Below, piece by piece: positions 15,517 through 24,423 of a stretch of DNA of 64,000 bases. This DNA is from Borreliella americana (GTDB lineage Bacteria; Spirochaetota; Spirochaetia; Borreliales; Borreliaceae). Location: positions 23,024 through 87,023 of the forward strand of contig NZ_JAJNFB010000004.1 in NCBI RefSeq assembly GCF_021043605.1, in the 5' to 3' direction. A program made the translations under genes and the position numbers. Position 1 is the stretch's first letter, and each line of letters starts with the position of its first letter. The notes below the pieces were generated by a model. The model made no database searches. It was not told the DNA's origin and worked only from the letters and a program-made list of their open reading frames with translations.

Positions 15517-16167
15517 ATGATGAGGCTGAAAGTTTTAATTTTGTATTTGTTTGGGATTATTGTGACCAATGGTTTTACAGATACTAATTTTGAATTCAAT
15601 TTTGGTGGTGGGGTTGCTTTTCCTGTTAGTCCCTTTTCAAGCTTTTACAATGAAGCTTTAGAGATTAATGCAAAGCTTAAGCAAAATTTGCCTTCAGATT
15701 TATCCCCAATAGGAAAAGAAGAGATAGTTCAAAATTTTTCCGATTTAGCTAATATTGCTAAAGCTGGAATAAGATATGGAACTTATGCTCAATTTGGTGC
15801 CAAATTTGACGATTTTATTTCTATTGGATTTGAGCTTTTATTTGACATGAATCTTCTTAAAGTAATAAAGCGTTCAGATGGAACTGCAAATGAAAATTTC
15901 TCATTTATTATGGCAATAACACCGAGATTTTATACAAAATTAGATTTTTTTGTGTTAGCTTTAGCGTTTTTCACAGGGCCTAAGATCAATATAGCGACTT
16001 CTTCTGCAGATTCTGTTTTGGCAGAGCTTGGAACAATGGGTTGGGATATTGGTGCTAGACTTTCATTCTCTTTTTTAATTCTTGAAGGTTACTATGTTTG
16101 GAATATTAAAAATCCTAAATTTTCTGATTTCAAGTTTGGAATAGGTTTTGAATTTGGAATTGTGTAG
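15517..16167 (+). CDS. Exported barrel-like protein, possibly DUF3996-related
   Basis: A 216-residue protein with a signal peptide ending near NGFT. The mature part is rich in alternating aromatic and glycine strands (FEFNFGGGVAFPVSP at the start, FKFGIGFEFGIV at the end), which suggests a small outer-membrane barrel. Its architecture resembles the three exported proteins at 37.5-39.4 kb, and it may be a distant paralogue. GGAGAG precedes the ATG; ATG codons at 15517 and 15520 are both possible. Function unknown. Confidence 0.65.
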   Translation: MMRLKVLILYLFGIIVTNGFTDTNFEFNFGGGVAFPVSPFSSFYNEALEINAKLKQNLPSDLSPIGKEEIVQNFSDLANIAKAGIRYGTYAQFGAKFDDFISIGFELLFDMNLLKVIKRSDGTANENFSFIMAITPRFYTKLDFFVLALAFFTGPKINIATSSADSVLAELGTMGWDIGARLSFSFLILEGYYVWNIKNPKFSDFKFGIGFEFGIV

Positions 16168-16366
16168 TTTATTTAATTTTGTTTTTAGGATTATGTATAA
16201 TATTTGTTATTATTAATAAAATTTTTCAATTTTTATTTTTATTATTAAAGCTAAAATATTTTAATGGCCTTGCTTTAAAAAATTTTAGTTATTTTCGTGT
16301 GTATAAGTTTTATTAATTATTAAATTAAGATTGTTAAGATTCTTAAAAAAAAGAACGAGGAATTGG

Positions 16367-17587
16367 GTGAATTTACTTAAAAAAAAATCAATAGGAATTA
16401 TTGCTTGTCCTGGGGGCAAGGTTTTTGCTAGTAAAATAATAGAAGAGCTTGACAGAATATTTATAAATATTGAAAATGAAATTGTAGATAGTATATGCCA
16501 AGATTCTAAGGCCTTAAAGGAAGAAATTTTTAAGATTGAAAAAGTTTTATCTCCTTTTCTAGAAGGACTTAGTTTATCTACTCTTAAAAGCAAAGAGCCT
16601 TTAGAAATTCCTGTAAAATTTGTTAAGTTTGCCAATGGTGAATTTAAAACAGAAATTTTAAAAACAATCAGGAATAAGGATATTTTTATTGTTCAAGATG
16701 TTGCTAATGCTTATGAAGTTGAAATAAACAGTAGTGAAAAAATAATTATGACAGTTAATGATCATATAATGAATTTAATGACAACAATAGATGCTTGTAT
16801 GCAGGCCAAAGCCAATTCCGTTAGTGTTATTATTCCTTCTTATCCTTATTCAAGGCAAGATAAAAAGCATTCAAGAGAATGTTTAACAGCAAGTCTTATT
16901 GGAAGATTTTTAGAAGAGTTGGGCATTAGGCATATTTTAACCCTGGATATGCATTCAAAGGCTATTGAAAATGTATTTAGGAAAGTTTATTTTGAAAATT
17001 TAAATGTTTCTTATGAAATCTTTAATTCTCTTAAAGATTTAATCGATATTAGGGATTCTAATTTAGTTATTGTTTCCCCCGATACAGGTGCTGTAAGTAG
17101 AAATAAATTTTTTGCATCAAGTCTTAAGAGTCCTCTGGCTTTGCTTTACAAGGAAAGAGATTATTCAAGAGTTTCAAATGATGTTGCTGATTCAAATATT
17201 TCTGTAACCAAGCTTTTAGGAGATGTTGAAGGTAAGAATGTTTTTATGAGTGACGACATGTTAGCTACTGGAGGAACTCTAATTAAGGCAATGAAATTGC
17301 TTAAAAGCATGGGTGCTAAAAAGATTATATGTGGAATTAGTTTGCCGTTTTTTAATGGAGATGCTATTAAATATTTTGATAAAGCTTATGAGGAGGGATA
17401 TTTTTATAAAATAATTGGAACAAATGCTGTTTGTCATAATGATGAATTAATAAATAAACCTTGGTATCATGAGGCTAATGTTGCGCCTCTTTTTGCGGAG
17501 GCAATATTTGCAATTTATAATAAAGTTGGTTTACAAAAAATTCTTGATAGAAAGGACGATATTCAAAAATTGATTACCAAGGGTTAA
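16367..17587 (+). CDS. prs: Ribose-phosphate pyrophosphokinase, long form
   Basis: Makes PRPP from ribose 5-phosphate and ATP. The PRPP-binding loop MSDDMLATGGTL and the catalytic flexible-loop region YPYSRQDKKHS are visible. At 406 residues it is about 90 longer than the usual 315. Extra sequence lies between the first strand and KFANGEF (about 25-85), and again after IFIVQDV. The start chosen is GTG at 16367, with GAGG six bases upstream; an in-frame TTG at 16331 has no ribosome site. The next gene starts three bases later. Confidence 0.9.
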   Translation: MNLLKKKSIGIIACPGGKVFASKIIEELDRIFINIENEIVDSICQDSKALKEEIFKIEKVLSPFLEGLSLSTLKSKEPLEIPVKFVKFANGEFKTEILKTIRNKDIFIVQDVANAYEVEINSSEKIIMTVNDHIMNLMTTIDACMQAKANSVSVIIPSYPYSRQDKKHSRECLTASLIGRFLEELGIRHILTLDMHSKAIENVFRKVYFENLNVSYEIFNSLKDLIDIRDSNLVIVSPDTGAVSRNKFFASSLKSPLALLYKERDYSRVSNDVADSNISVTKLLGDVEGKNVFMSDDMLATGGTLIKAMKLLKSMGAKKIICGISLPFFNGDAIKYFDKAYEEGYFYKIIGTNAVCHNDELINKPWYHEANVAPLFAEAIFAIYNKVGLQKILDRKDDIQKLITKG

Positions 17588-17590
17588 TTT

Positions 17591-18955
17591 ATGAATACTC
17601 TTAGCATTGATATTGGGACCAGTGTTTTAAAGGCAGCATTAGTTAGTTCTAAAAATGGAGTTTTAAGTTATATTGATATTAGTTACTCAGATTATTTTGA
17701 TGTTGATTTCGAAAATTTTGACTTTAATATATGGCTTTTTTCTTTTAAGAAAGCTATATCCAATTTTCAGCCTAGCAAAATAGATTGCATTTCTATTAGT
17801 GGTATTTCACCATGTTTGATTGCTTTAAATTCAAATTTAATTCCTTTGGAAGTGTTACATTGGAATTCCCTTAAAATTAAGCCTTGTTTTAGGGGTAGGT
17901 CTGTATTTTTACCATATGTACTTAGTACAGTTGAAAGAGGAACATATTCTAAAATAAGCTATTTTGTTTCTTGTTTTGAGTATTTTATTTATTTGCTTAC
18001 AGGAAAGCTTTTTACAAGCTTTCCAAGCATGGAGTATATCCCTTTTATTTGGGATGATATAGAGATAAAAAAATATGGACTTAACAAGAATAAATTTCCT
18101 CCGTTCATAAAAATGGGAGAAAATATTGGTGTTGTAACTTATAAAGCAGGAATTGAATTTGGGCTAAATAGCGGAATTAGTGTAATTAATGCAGGATCAG
18201 ATTATTTAAATGCTTTGGTTGGAAGCGGTGCTTTTCAAGAAGGAATTGTGTCAAATAGAATGGGTACAAGTGAAGGGTTTAATTTTGTTTCAAGTACATA
18301 TTTGCCAGGATTTTCTTTAGAATATCCTTATTTTTTAGAAGGATATTTTATTATTGGGAGAATTGTTCCTTTTGGATATTTGATTCAATTATTAAAAGAC
18401 AGTTTTTATAAAAAAAGTTTAACTTTTGAGTTACTCTTAAAAAAGATTGTTAAAAGTGCCACATTAAATAATGTATACTTTTATCCAAGCAAAATTAAAC
18501 TTTTTAATGATTTATTTATTTTAGATCCTTGTCTTTGCAAAGATTTAAGTAAAGGAATTTTTGGTAGTATTAGAAATCCATTAGAGATTGGTTTATCAAT
18601 GCTTGAGTTTGTATGTTTTGCTTTTTACAACAGATTGGTAGAGCTAAAAGCCTATAAAAAAGAAATTTTAAGTATTTTTGTTAGTGGATCTAATTCTGAT
18701 AATTTGCTCTTAAATCAAATAAAAGCAAATATTCTTGGCAAAGATTTAAAGATTTTTGATTTTAAGCATTCAGAGATTATTGGAGGAGCAATTCAAGCAT
18801 TCTATTCTTTAAGAGAATTTGGCAGCTTAAATGATTCTTTTTTAAAGCTTACAAAGATTAAGCATGTTGTTTCGCCTATTATTGAGGTTCATGAGGAATA
18901 TTTAGAAAAGTATCAAAAATATATTAATAATTATAGTCTATTTGTTAACGGGTAG
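17591..18955 (+). CDS. xylB: FGGY-family carbohydrate kinase (annotated as xylulokinase)
   Basis: A 454-residue sugar kinase of the ASKHA fold. The N-terminal phosphate loop is LSIDIGTSVLKAAL, with ISISGISPC and NAGSDYLNALVGSG as later family blocks and a C-terminal FVSGSNSDN adenosine motif. Which pentose or polyol it phosphorylates cannot be decided; the xylB name follows older annotation of BB_0545. It probably shares a transcript with prs, with a 3-base gap. Its last 18 bases overlap the end of the convergent SPOR gene. Confidence 0.8.
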   Translation: MNTLSIDIGTSVLKAALVSSKNGVLSYIDISYSDYFDVDFENFDFNIWLFSFKKAISNFQPSKIDCISISGISPCLIALNSNLIPLEVLHWNSLKIKPCFRGRSVFLPYVLSTVERGTYSKISYFVSCFEYFIYLLTGKLFTSFPSMEYIPFIWDDIEIKKYGLNKNKFPPFIKMGENIGVVTYKAGIEFGLNSGISVINAGSDYLNALVGSGAFQEGIVSNRMGTSEGFNFVSSTYLPGFSLEYPYFLEGYFIIGRIVPFGYLIQLLKDSFYKKSLTFELLLKKIVKSATLNNVYFYPSKIKLFNDLFILDPCLCKDLSKGIFGSIRNPLEIGLSMLEFVCFAFYNRLVELKAYKKEILSIFVSGSNSDNLLLNQIKANILGKDLKIFDFKHSEIIGGAIQAFYSLREFGSLNDSFLKLTKIKHVVSPIIEVHEEYLEKYQKYINNYSLFVNG

Positions 18956-19681
18956 TATGTAAGTTTCTTTAAATTCGCCTATCCCTGCTATTTTTTTAAA
19001 GTCAGCTTTTGCTTCTGATTTTGTTTTATAAGGACCAGATCTTACCCTGTAAATATCTTTATTATCTACTGTTGCAGAATATATTTTAGCAACTATATTA
19101 TATTTGAGTAATTTTTGAATATAGTTGTCTGCATTGATTGGATCTGAGAGTGATACAAATTGTATGTAATATTCTGTATTAGGATCATAAATGTTATCAG
19201 TATTTAAAGTTTTTTGGGTTGTGGGTTGAGATTTTTCAATAATTTTTGATTTCTGAGAAGTATTAGGTATTTTTTGGGTTGTGGGTTGAGATTTTTCAAT
19301 AATTTTTGATTTCTGAGAAGTATTAGGTATTTTTTGGGTTGTGGGTTGAGATTTTTCAATGGTTTTTGATTTCTTATAAGTACTAGAGGTTTTGTTTGTA
19401 GGGTTTTTTTCTTTATTTAAATCCTGTGTTAAATCTATAATTATTTCATTTTGAGTTTCAGATACCTTTAAAGATTTTTCATTTTGATCAACGTTTTCTA
19501 AGGTGTTTTGATCTTTATCTTCTTCTAAAACAATATTTTTTTCTGCAATGTCTGAGGCCAAATTTTTGTTTGGAAAAAAAATAATTGTTCCAAGAAATAT
19601 TATGATACAAACTGTTGCAATCGAGGTTAATGCTACAAAAAATCCTTTGTTATTGTCATTGTTTTCATTCAAATCTTTCAT
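18938..19681 (-). CDS. Membrane-anchored SPOR-domain protein with 20-residue repeats
   Basis: A 247-residue protein with a short cytoplasmic N-terminus, one membrane span (about 13-34), a low-complexity linker and a C-terminal SPOR domain (about 170-247; YYIQFVSL, YRVRSGPYKTKSEA). SPOR domains bind denuded peptidoglycan at division sites. The linker holds three copies of a 20-residue unit containing EKSQPTTQKIPNTSQKS, encoded by 60-base direct repeats. It overlaps coaE by 17 bases. The linker length may vary between strains. Confidence 0.85.
   Translation of the reverse strand: MKDLNENNDNNKGFFVALTSIATVCIIIFLGTIIFFPNKNLASDIAEKNIVLEEDKDQNTLENVDQNEKSLKVSETQNEIIIDLTQDLNKEKNPTNKTSSTYKKSKTIEKSQPTTQKIPNTSQKSKIIEKSQPTTQKIPNTSQKSKIIEKSQPTTQKTLNTDNIYDPNTEYYIQFVSLSDPINADNYIQKLLKYNIVAKIYSATVDNKDIYRVRSGPYKTKSEAKADFKKIAGIGEFKETYILPVNK
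19211..19390. repeat. Three tandem 60-base repeats inside the SPOR gene
   Basis: Units at 19211-19270 and 19271-19330 are identical by eye; the third, 19331-19390, differs at a few bases towards its end. The period is a multiple of three, so copy changes keep the reading frame. Confidence 0.95.
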
Positions 19682-20282
19682 AGTTAATTATCTCCTGCAT
19701 TTTTTTTTCAATTTCTTTTTCTAGATATGCATAATTCTTGTTATTAATTATATTGACTATTTTTAAGTTTATAATATTTTTTTTAAAAAAAATATCTTTT
19801 TGGATTGTAAGTATTTTATTGATTATATTTGAGTCAATGTTTGGCATAGAATATAATAATCTGTTTTTTATTATAGAATTCTTTGCTTTAAGCACAATTA
19901 TATAGTCGCAAAGTTTTTCTAAATTCATTTTAAAAAGCAAAGCAGCATTAATTATTATTTTTGTAGATTGGCTTTGGATTAGGATTTTTTTTATTTTACT
20001 GAGTATGATTGGGTGCGATATGCCTTCAAGTTTTTTTAATTCTTTATTGTCATTAAATACAAGATTTCTTAGCAAAATTTTGTCTATTCCATTTTTAGTA
20101 TTTAATATTTTTTGACCAAATATTTTAACTATTTCTTCTTTTTTTTCATGTAATACTGAATGTCCAAGCTTGTCTGCATTTATTTCTAAAAATCCATATT
20201 TATTGCTAATTATTTTTGAAGCAGTATCTTTGCCAGATGCAATTTTTCCTGCTACTCCAATGATTAATGGATTTCTCCCCAC
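19665..20282 (-). CDS. coaE: Dephospho-CoA kinase
   Basis: A 205-residue P-loop kinase for the last step of CoA synthesis. The Walker A is GVAGKIASGKDT at the N-terminus, followed by INADKLGHSVL (the substrate Asp) and HPIILSKI, all characteristic of CoaE. It overlaps polA by 19 bases and the SPOR gene by 17, so the three are read as one unit. With coaX at the window start it completes two steps of the CoA pathway. Confidence 0.92.
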   Translation of the reverse strand: MGRNPLIIGVAGKIASGKDTASKIISNKYGFLEINADKLGHSVLHEKKEEIVKIFGQKILNTKNGIDKILLRNLVFNDNKELKKLEGISHPIILSKIKKILIQSQSTKIIINAALLFKMNLEKLCDYIIVLKAKNSIIKNRLLYSMPNIDSNIINKILTIQKDIFFKKNIINLKIVNIINNKNYAYLEKEIEKKMQEIINYERFE

Positions 20283-22990
20283 GATTTACCCGTCTCAATA
20301 TTTGCTCTTAAAGGCAGATTTAATGTGTAAGCGGTTTCCATCATAATTTTTAATATTTTTTTCACTTCATTTTCTTCTTCAATAGGAGATTCAATGAGCA
20401 TTTCATCATGTACCTGTAGCAATATTTTTGATTTCATTTTTTTATTTTTAAATTCATTAAATACTTTGACCATTGCAATTTTCATGATGTCGGCGGCACT
20501 TCCCTGAATTGTACTATTTATTGCTATTCTTTCAGCAGCAGATCTTTCTAGATAATTATTGCTATTAATTTCTTTTATATATCTTCTTCTTTTTAAGATG
20601 GTTTCGCTATATCCAGCATTTCTTACGAAGTTTATTTGATTTATTATAAATTCTTTGATTTTGGGATAAGAGTCAAAGTAAGAGTTTATAAATCCTTTTG
20701 CCTCTTCTTTTGTGATGCCCAGTTCTTTTGCAAGTCTAAAATCTGACATTCTATAAATTATTCCAAAATTAATAGATTTTGCTATTCTTCTTAAGTTAGG
20801 AGTAATTTCTTTTTCCTCTATTTTGAAGAGCTTAGAAGCAGTTTCTGTATGAATATCTTTATTGTTTTCAAATGCTTTAATAAGGACCTTATCTTGTGAT
20901 AAATGAGCAAGTATAGCAAGCTCAATTTGAGAATAATCAGCCGAAATAAAAATATTTCCATTTTCTGGTTTAAATGCTTTTCTTATTTTTCGCCCTTTTT
21001 CATCTTTTATTGGTATGTTTTGCAAATTGGGGTTTATGCTAGTGATTCTACCAGTTGCTGTTTTTGTTTGTATGAAGCTTGTGTGCAGTCTGTTTGTTTT
21101 ATAGTTTATTAGTTCTATTAAATTATCTGTGTAAGTGCTCTTCAATTTTGCAATTTGTCTGTATTTTATTAGATTTTCAATTGATTCATGCTGTTCTCTT
21201 AGAGATTCAAGCACCTTTATATCAGTTGAATCTTTTTTCATTTTTTCCGATAACTTTAGATTTAATTTTTCAAATAAAATTTCATGCATTTGTTTTGGAG
21301 AATTTAGATTAAAATCAATTCCTATGCTTTTTATTATTTCGTTTTCGATTACTTCTAATTCTTTTCCAAGTTCTTTCCCATATTCTTTTAAATATTCTTT
21401 ATCAAGGTAAATGCCATTTTCTTCCATTTCTATAATTACCTTGTTAAAAGGCATTTCTATTTCGTGCATTAACTTGTCGAGTTTATCTTCTTTTAATTTT
21501 TTGGTAAATATATTAAATAATCTAAATGTAATATCAGCATCTTCAGATGAATAGCTTGTTGCCATTTCTAAAGATATATTTGCAAAGTTATCATTTTTTT
21601 GTATCACATCTTCATATTTAATATTTTTATGCATTAAATATTTTTCTGCAAGAAAATCAAGCGATACTTTTGAGTTTGTATCAATAAGGTATGCGGCAAT
21701 CATTGTGTCAAAATAAGGTGGTATAGGGCTAAATCCATTATTTTTAAGTATTTTATAGTCAAATTTATAGTTTTGACCAATTATTTTTGGATTTGATTCA
21801 AAAAGATTGTTAAATTTTTGTATTATATAATTTTTTTCTATGTAAATTTTTCCTTTGGCTTCGATTGGAATATAGTAACCTTCAAATTCTTTAAATGAAA
21901 TTGAAATCCCAATTAATTTTGCCGTGTAAGTGTCAAGCGAAGATGTTTCTGTGTCTATTGATATGTATTTAGCCTTTTTAAGGCTTTCTATTAAATCGTC
22001 TAGCTCTATTTTTGTTGTTATTGAGTGGTATTTAACATTTTCTGTGTCAATTGTATTTATGTTATCTGGGCTGTTAGTAATAGGTTCTTGTTTGAATAGG
22101 CTTTTTTGGTCTGCATTTTCTTTTTCTTGTTTTAAGATATCTTTTTTATAAGTTTTTATCAGGGAAATTGCTGAGTGTTTTTCAAACAAAGATATTATCT
22201 CTTCGCTAAAATTTTTTAAGGCGAAGTTTTCAATTTCTGGAATTTTTAAATTTTCTTCAAGACTTATAAGTTCGTAGCTTAAAAAAGCATTTTCTTTTTC
22301 TTTGATTAAAAGTTCTTGGTGTTTTTTATTTATTAGTTTTAAATTTGAATATATCCCTTTTAGGGTTTTAAATTCTCTTAATAAATTTGCTGCTCCTTTT
22401 GGGCCAATGCCTTTTATTCCAGGTATATTATCAGACCTGTCTCCAACAATAGCTAAATAATCTTTTATTTGAAAGCTATTTACTCCAAATTTTTTTATTA
22501 CGTACTCATTATCCATTTCAATAAAGCTGTTGTTTTCAATTTTAAGTATTTTTATGTACTCTGACATTGTTTGCAGTAAGTCTTTGTCAGGAGAAATAAT
22601 GTAAGTTAAATAGTTATTCTTTGCAGCCTTTTTAGCAAAACTAGCTAAAAGATCATCAGCTTCGTAGCCTTCAAGCTCAAAGATTGGTATTTTTGCCTTT
22701 AAAAGGCCTTCTTTTATCCATCCAATTTGAGGTATTAAATCGTCCGGAGGTAAGTCCCTTGTTGCTTTGTAGCTTGGATATTTTTGTTTTCTGAAAGTTG
22801 GTACCTCTGAGTCAAAGGTAATAATCAAATGTTTGGGATTTTTTTCTTTTATTATGAAAAATAATGTTTTGAAAAAGCCAATAAATGCGTTTACATTTTC
22901 TCCTTGTGTGTTTAAAAGTGGATAATTTTTCATTACGTGATAATTTCTAAATATTATGTTTAGTGCATCAATTAGATAAAGTTCTTTCAT
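20264..22990 (-). CDS. polA: DNA polymerase I
   Basis: A 908-residue three-domain enzyme for Okazaki fragment processing and repair. The 5' nuclease occupies about 1-290 (EGYEADDLLASFA and a helix-hairpin-helix PGIKGIGPKGA). The 3'-5' exonuclease has its acidic residues in place (ISIDTETSSLD near 345, YSSEDADITFRL), so proofreading should work. The polymerase has motif A SADYSQIEL near 683, motif B RRIAKSINFGIIY near 740 and motif C QVHDEML near 860. It overlaps the small upstream gene by 4 bases and coaE by 19. Confidence 0.96.
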   Translation of the reverse strand: MKELYLIDALNIIFRNYHVMKNYPLLNTQGENVNAFIGFFKTLFFIIKEKNPKHLIITFDSEVPTFRKQKYPSYKATRDLPPDDLIPQIGWIKEGLLKAKIPIFELEGYEADDLLASFAKKAAKNNYLTYIISPDKDLLQTMSEYIKILKIENNSFIEMDNEYVIKKFGVNSFQIKDYLAIVGDRSDNIPGIKGIGPKGAANLLREFKTLKGIYSNLKLINKKHQELLIKEKENAFLSYELISLEENLKIPEIENFALKNFSEEIISLFEKHSAISLIKTYKKDILKQEKENADQKSLFKQEPITNSPDNINTIDTENVKYHSITTKIELDDLIESLKKAKYISIDTETSSLDTYTAKLIGISISFKEFEGYYIPIEAKGKIYIEKNYIIQKFNNLFESNPKIIGQNYKFDYKILKNNGFSPIPPYFDTMIAAYLIDTNSKVSLDFLAEKYLMHKNIKYEDVIQKNDNFANISLEMATSYSSEDADITFRLFNIFTKKLKEDKLDKLMHEIEMPFNKVIIEMEENGIYLDKEYLKEYGKELGKELEVIENEIIKSIGIDFNLNSPKQMHEILFEKLNLKLSEKMKKDSTDIKVLESLREQHESIENLIKYRQIAKLKSTYTDNLIELINYKTNRLHTSFIQTKTATGRITSINPNLQNIPIKDEKGRKIRKAFKPENGNIFISADYSQIELAILAHLSQDKVLIKAFENNKDIHTETASKLFKIEEKEITPNLRRIAKSINFGIIYRMSDFRLAKELGITKEEAKGFINSYFDSYPKIKEFIINQINFVRNAGYSETILKRRRYIKEINSNNYLERSAAERIAINSTIQGSAADIMKIAMVKVFNEFKNKKMKSKILLQVHDEMLIESPIEEENEVKKILKIMMETAYTLNLPLRANIETGKSWGEIH

Positions 22991-23385
22991 ATTTTAATAT
23001 CTAACATTATAGGTGAATTATTTACTGCAAGGTTTTGGTGTTTTTTAATTTTTGGAATTTTTCTTTTTGCATTTGCAATTTTCTGTAAGATTTCACAACA
23101 AATTTGATATTTAATGTATATTTCTTCTTTTAGTAGATTAATTTCTTTAATTAAGTAATCGAAATTATCCAATTTTTGATTTTTAGATTTCAACCATGCA
23201 TTTATTGTTTTATAATAGTTTTTGATTGATTCTAATATTAAATCTTTCTTAGGATTGGTTATATTTAATATTCTTATTTCTTCTTTTTGTAATTCATCAC
23301 TTTCTATTGTTAATATTAATTTCAATTCTTTTAATTCCAATAATAAATTTCTAAAATGTTTTTTTAAAATTTCATTAGCCGACAA
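22987..23385 (-). CDS. Small helical protein, FlgN/FliT-like by context
   Basis: A 132-residue, highly charged helical protein without recognised motifs. The arrangement of long helices (LLLELKELKLILTIESDEL, then a K-rich turn and a second amphipathic helix) recalls FlgN- or FliT-type flagellar export chaperones. It directly follows fliS with an 11-base overlap. That assignment is inference from shape and neighbours. It overlaps polA by 4 bases (ATGA). Confidence 0.5.
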   Translation of the reverse strand: MSANEILKKHFRNLLLELKELKLILTIESDELQKEEIRILNITNPKKDLILESIKNYYKTINAWLKSKNQKLDNFDYLIKEINLLKEEIYIKYQICCEILQKIANAKRKIPKIKKHQNLAVNNSPIMLDIKI

Positions 23386-23794
23386 TATTGATTCCTAATT
23401 TACTTTGAGTAATATTATTTTCTTTTTTGCTTAATTTTTTCCAAGCAAAGCTTAATATTTGCAGTTGTTTTATGACATTGTCAATTTTGTGTATTTCTTT
23501 TTTCAAAAGAACATTTTCTAGCTCTTTATTTAGAAACAAGTATATCGAGAGTAAGTTTGTAGAAATGCTTCCGCCTTGCTCAAAATTTAAGGTTGACATT
23601 AATTCAGTAATGATTTCTTGTGCGTGAAAGATTTTTTCATTAGCTTTAACTGCATTTTGCCAATTTTCATCTTTTATAAGCTCTTTTGCAACTTTTAAAT
23701 CCTGTATTGCTTTCTCATAAAGCATTATCAATATTGATAGGGGATTTGATGTGTTTATTTGTGTTTGTTTGTATATTTTTTCTTTTTCTATCAA
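23375..23794 (-). CDS. fliS: Flagellar export chaperone FliS
   Basis: A 139-residue FliS-type chaperone that keeps flagellin unfolded for export. Family marks are YKQTQINTSNPLSILIMLY at 8-26, KANEKIFHAQEIITEL in the middle and GGSISTNLLSIYLF later. It is the second gene of the cheY1 unit, eight bases after the regulator. In Borrelia the flagella are periplasmic and also shape the cell. Confidence 0.88.
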   Translation of the reverse strand: MIEKEKIYKQTQINTSNPLSILIMLYEKAIQDLKVAKELIKDENWQNAVKANEKIFHAQEIITELMSTLNFEQGGSISTNLLSIYLFLNKELENVLLKKEIHKIDNVIKQLQILSFAWKKLSKKENNITQSKLGINIVG

Positions 23795-23802
23795 AATTTC
23801 CT

Positions 23803-24183
23803 CTAATCCAAAAGTTTAATTTGCTCTATTATTTGTTCTTTTTTAAAAGGTTTTGTAATATATCCTCTAGCTCCAAGAGATAAAGCTTTTTGTATTAATT
23901 CTTGTTTTCCAATAGCTGTAACCATTAATATATTAACTTTTTTAAGCAATTTTTTATTAATTTCATGCATTCTCTCAAGAGCTGTGATTCCATCCATTCC
24001 CATCATTGTTATATCGAGTGTTATTAAATCAATATTATTTTGTTTTTCAAATTCTTTAACAGCCTGAATGCCATCTTCTGCTTCTAAAAATTCTTTAAAT
24101 CCCAATTGACTTAAGATTTTTATTAGGTTTTTTCTCATAAAAAGTGAGTCATCAGCTATTAAAGCTTTTTTGCTTTCTTCCAA
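23803..24183 (-). CDS. cheY1: CheY-type response regulator (CheY1)
   Basis: A 126-residue single-domain receiver. The acid pocket is Asp11-Asp12, the phosphorylation site Asp57 in LDITM, Thr89 in MVTA and Lys111 in TKPF. I choose the TTG start at 24183 because AAAGGAG lies seven bases upstream; the ATG at 24204 would put that site inside the gene. By position it is BB_0551. It heads the minus-strand unit with fliS, the FlgN-like gene, polA, coaE and the SPOR gene. Confidence 0.88.
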   Translation of the reverse strand: MEESKKALIADDSLFMRKNLIKILSQLGFKEFLEAEDGIQAVKEFEKQNNIDLITLDITMMGMDGITALERMHEINKKLLKKVNILMVTAIGKQELIQKALSLGARGYITKPFKKEQIIEQIKLLD

Positions 24184-24423
24184 ACTAGCGCTCCTTTTAT
24201 CCATTTTAACATATTAAAATATCTTTAACGACAATTAAAATATAATTCACATTTTTATAATATTGTCTTTTTGATTGATATTTTTCTTTAAAGATTATTT
24301 TAATTTGAACATAAATAAAATAACATGCATTTTTTGTGATACTTTATAGTTTGTATAGTAAGTCGGTTTTTGCTTGCTAGAATTGTTTGATAAAATAATA
24401 ACTAATATGTTAAATTTTACCCT

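Noticed and set aside
16285..16635. 116-residue minus-strand ORF across the prs start
   Set aside because: Antisense to the prs N-terminus, which has a good start and ribosome site; no independent support.
19211..19390. CRISPR-like array
   Set aside because: Repeats are 60 bases, adjoining, without spacers, and lie in frame in a coding region.
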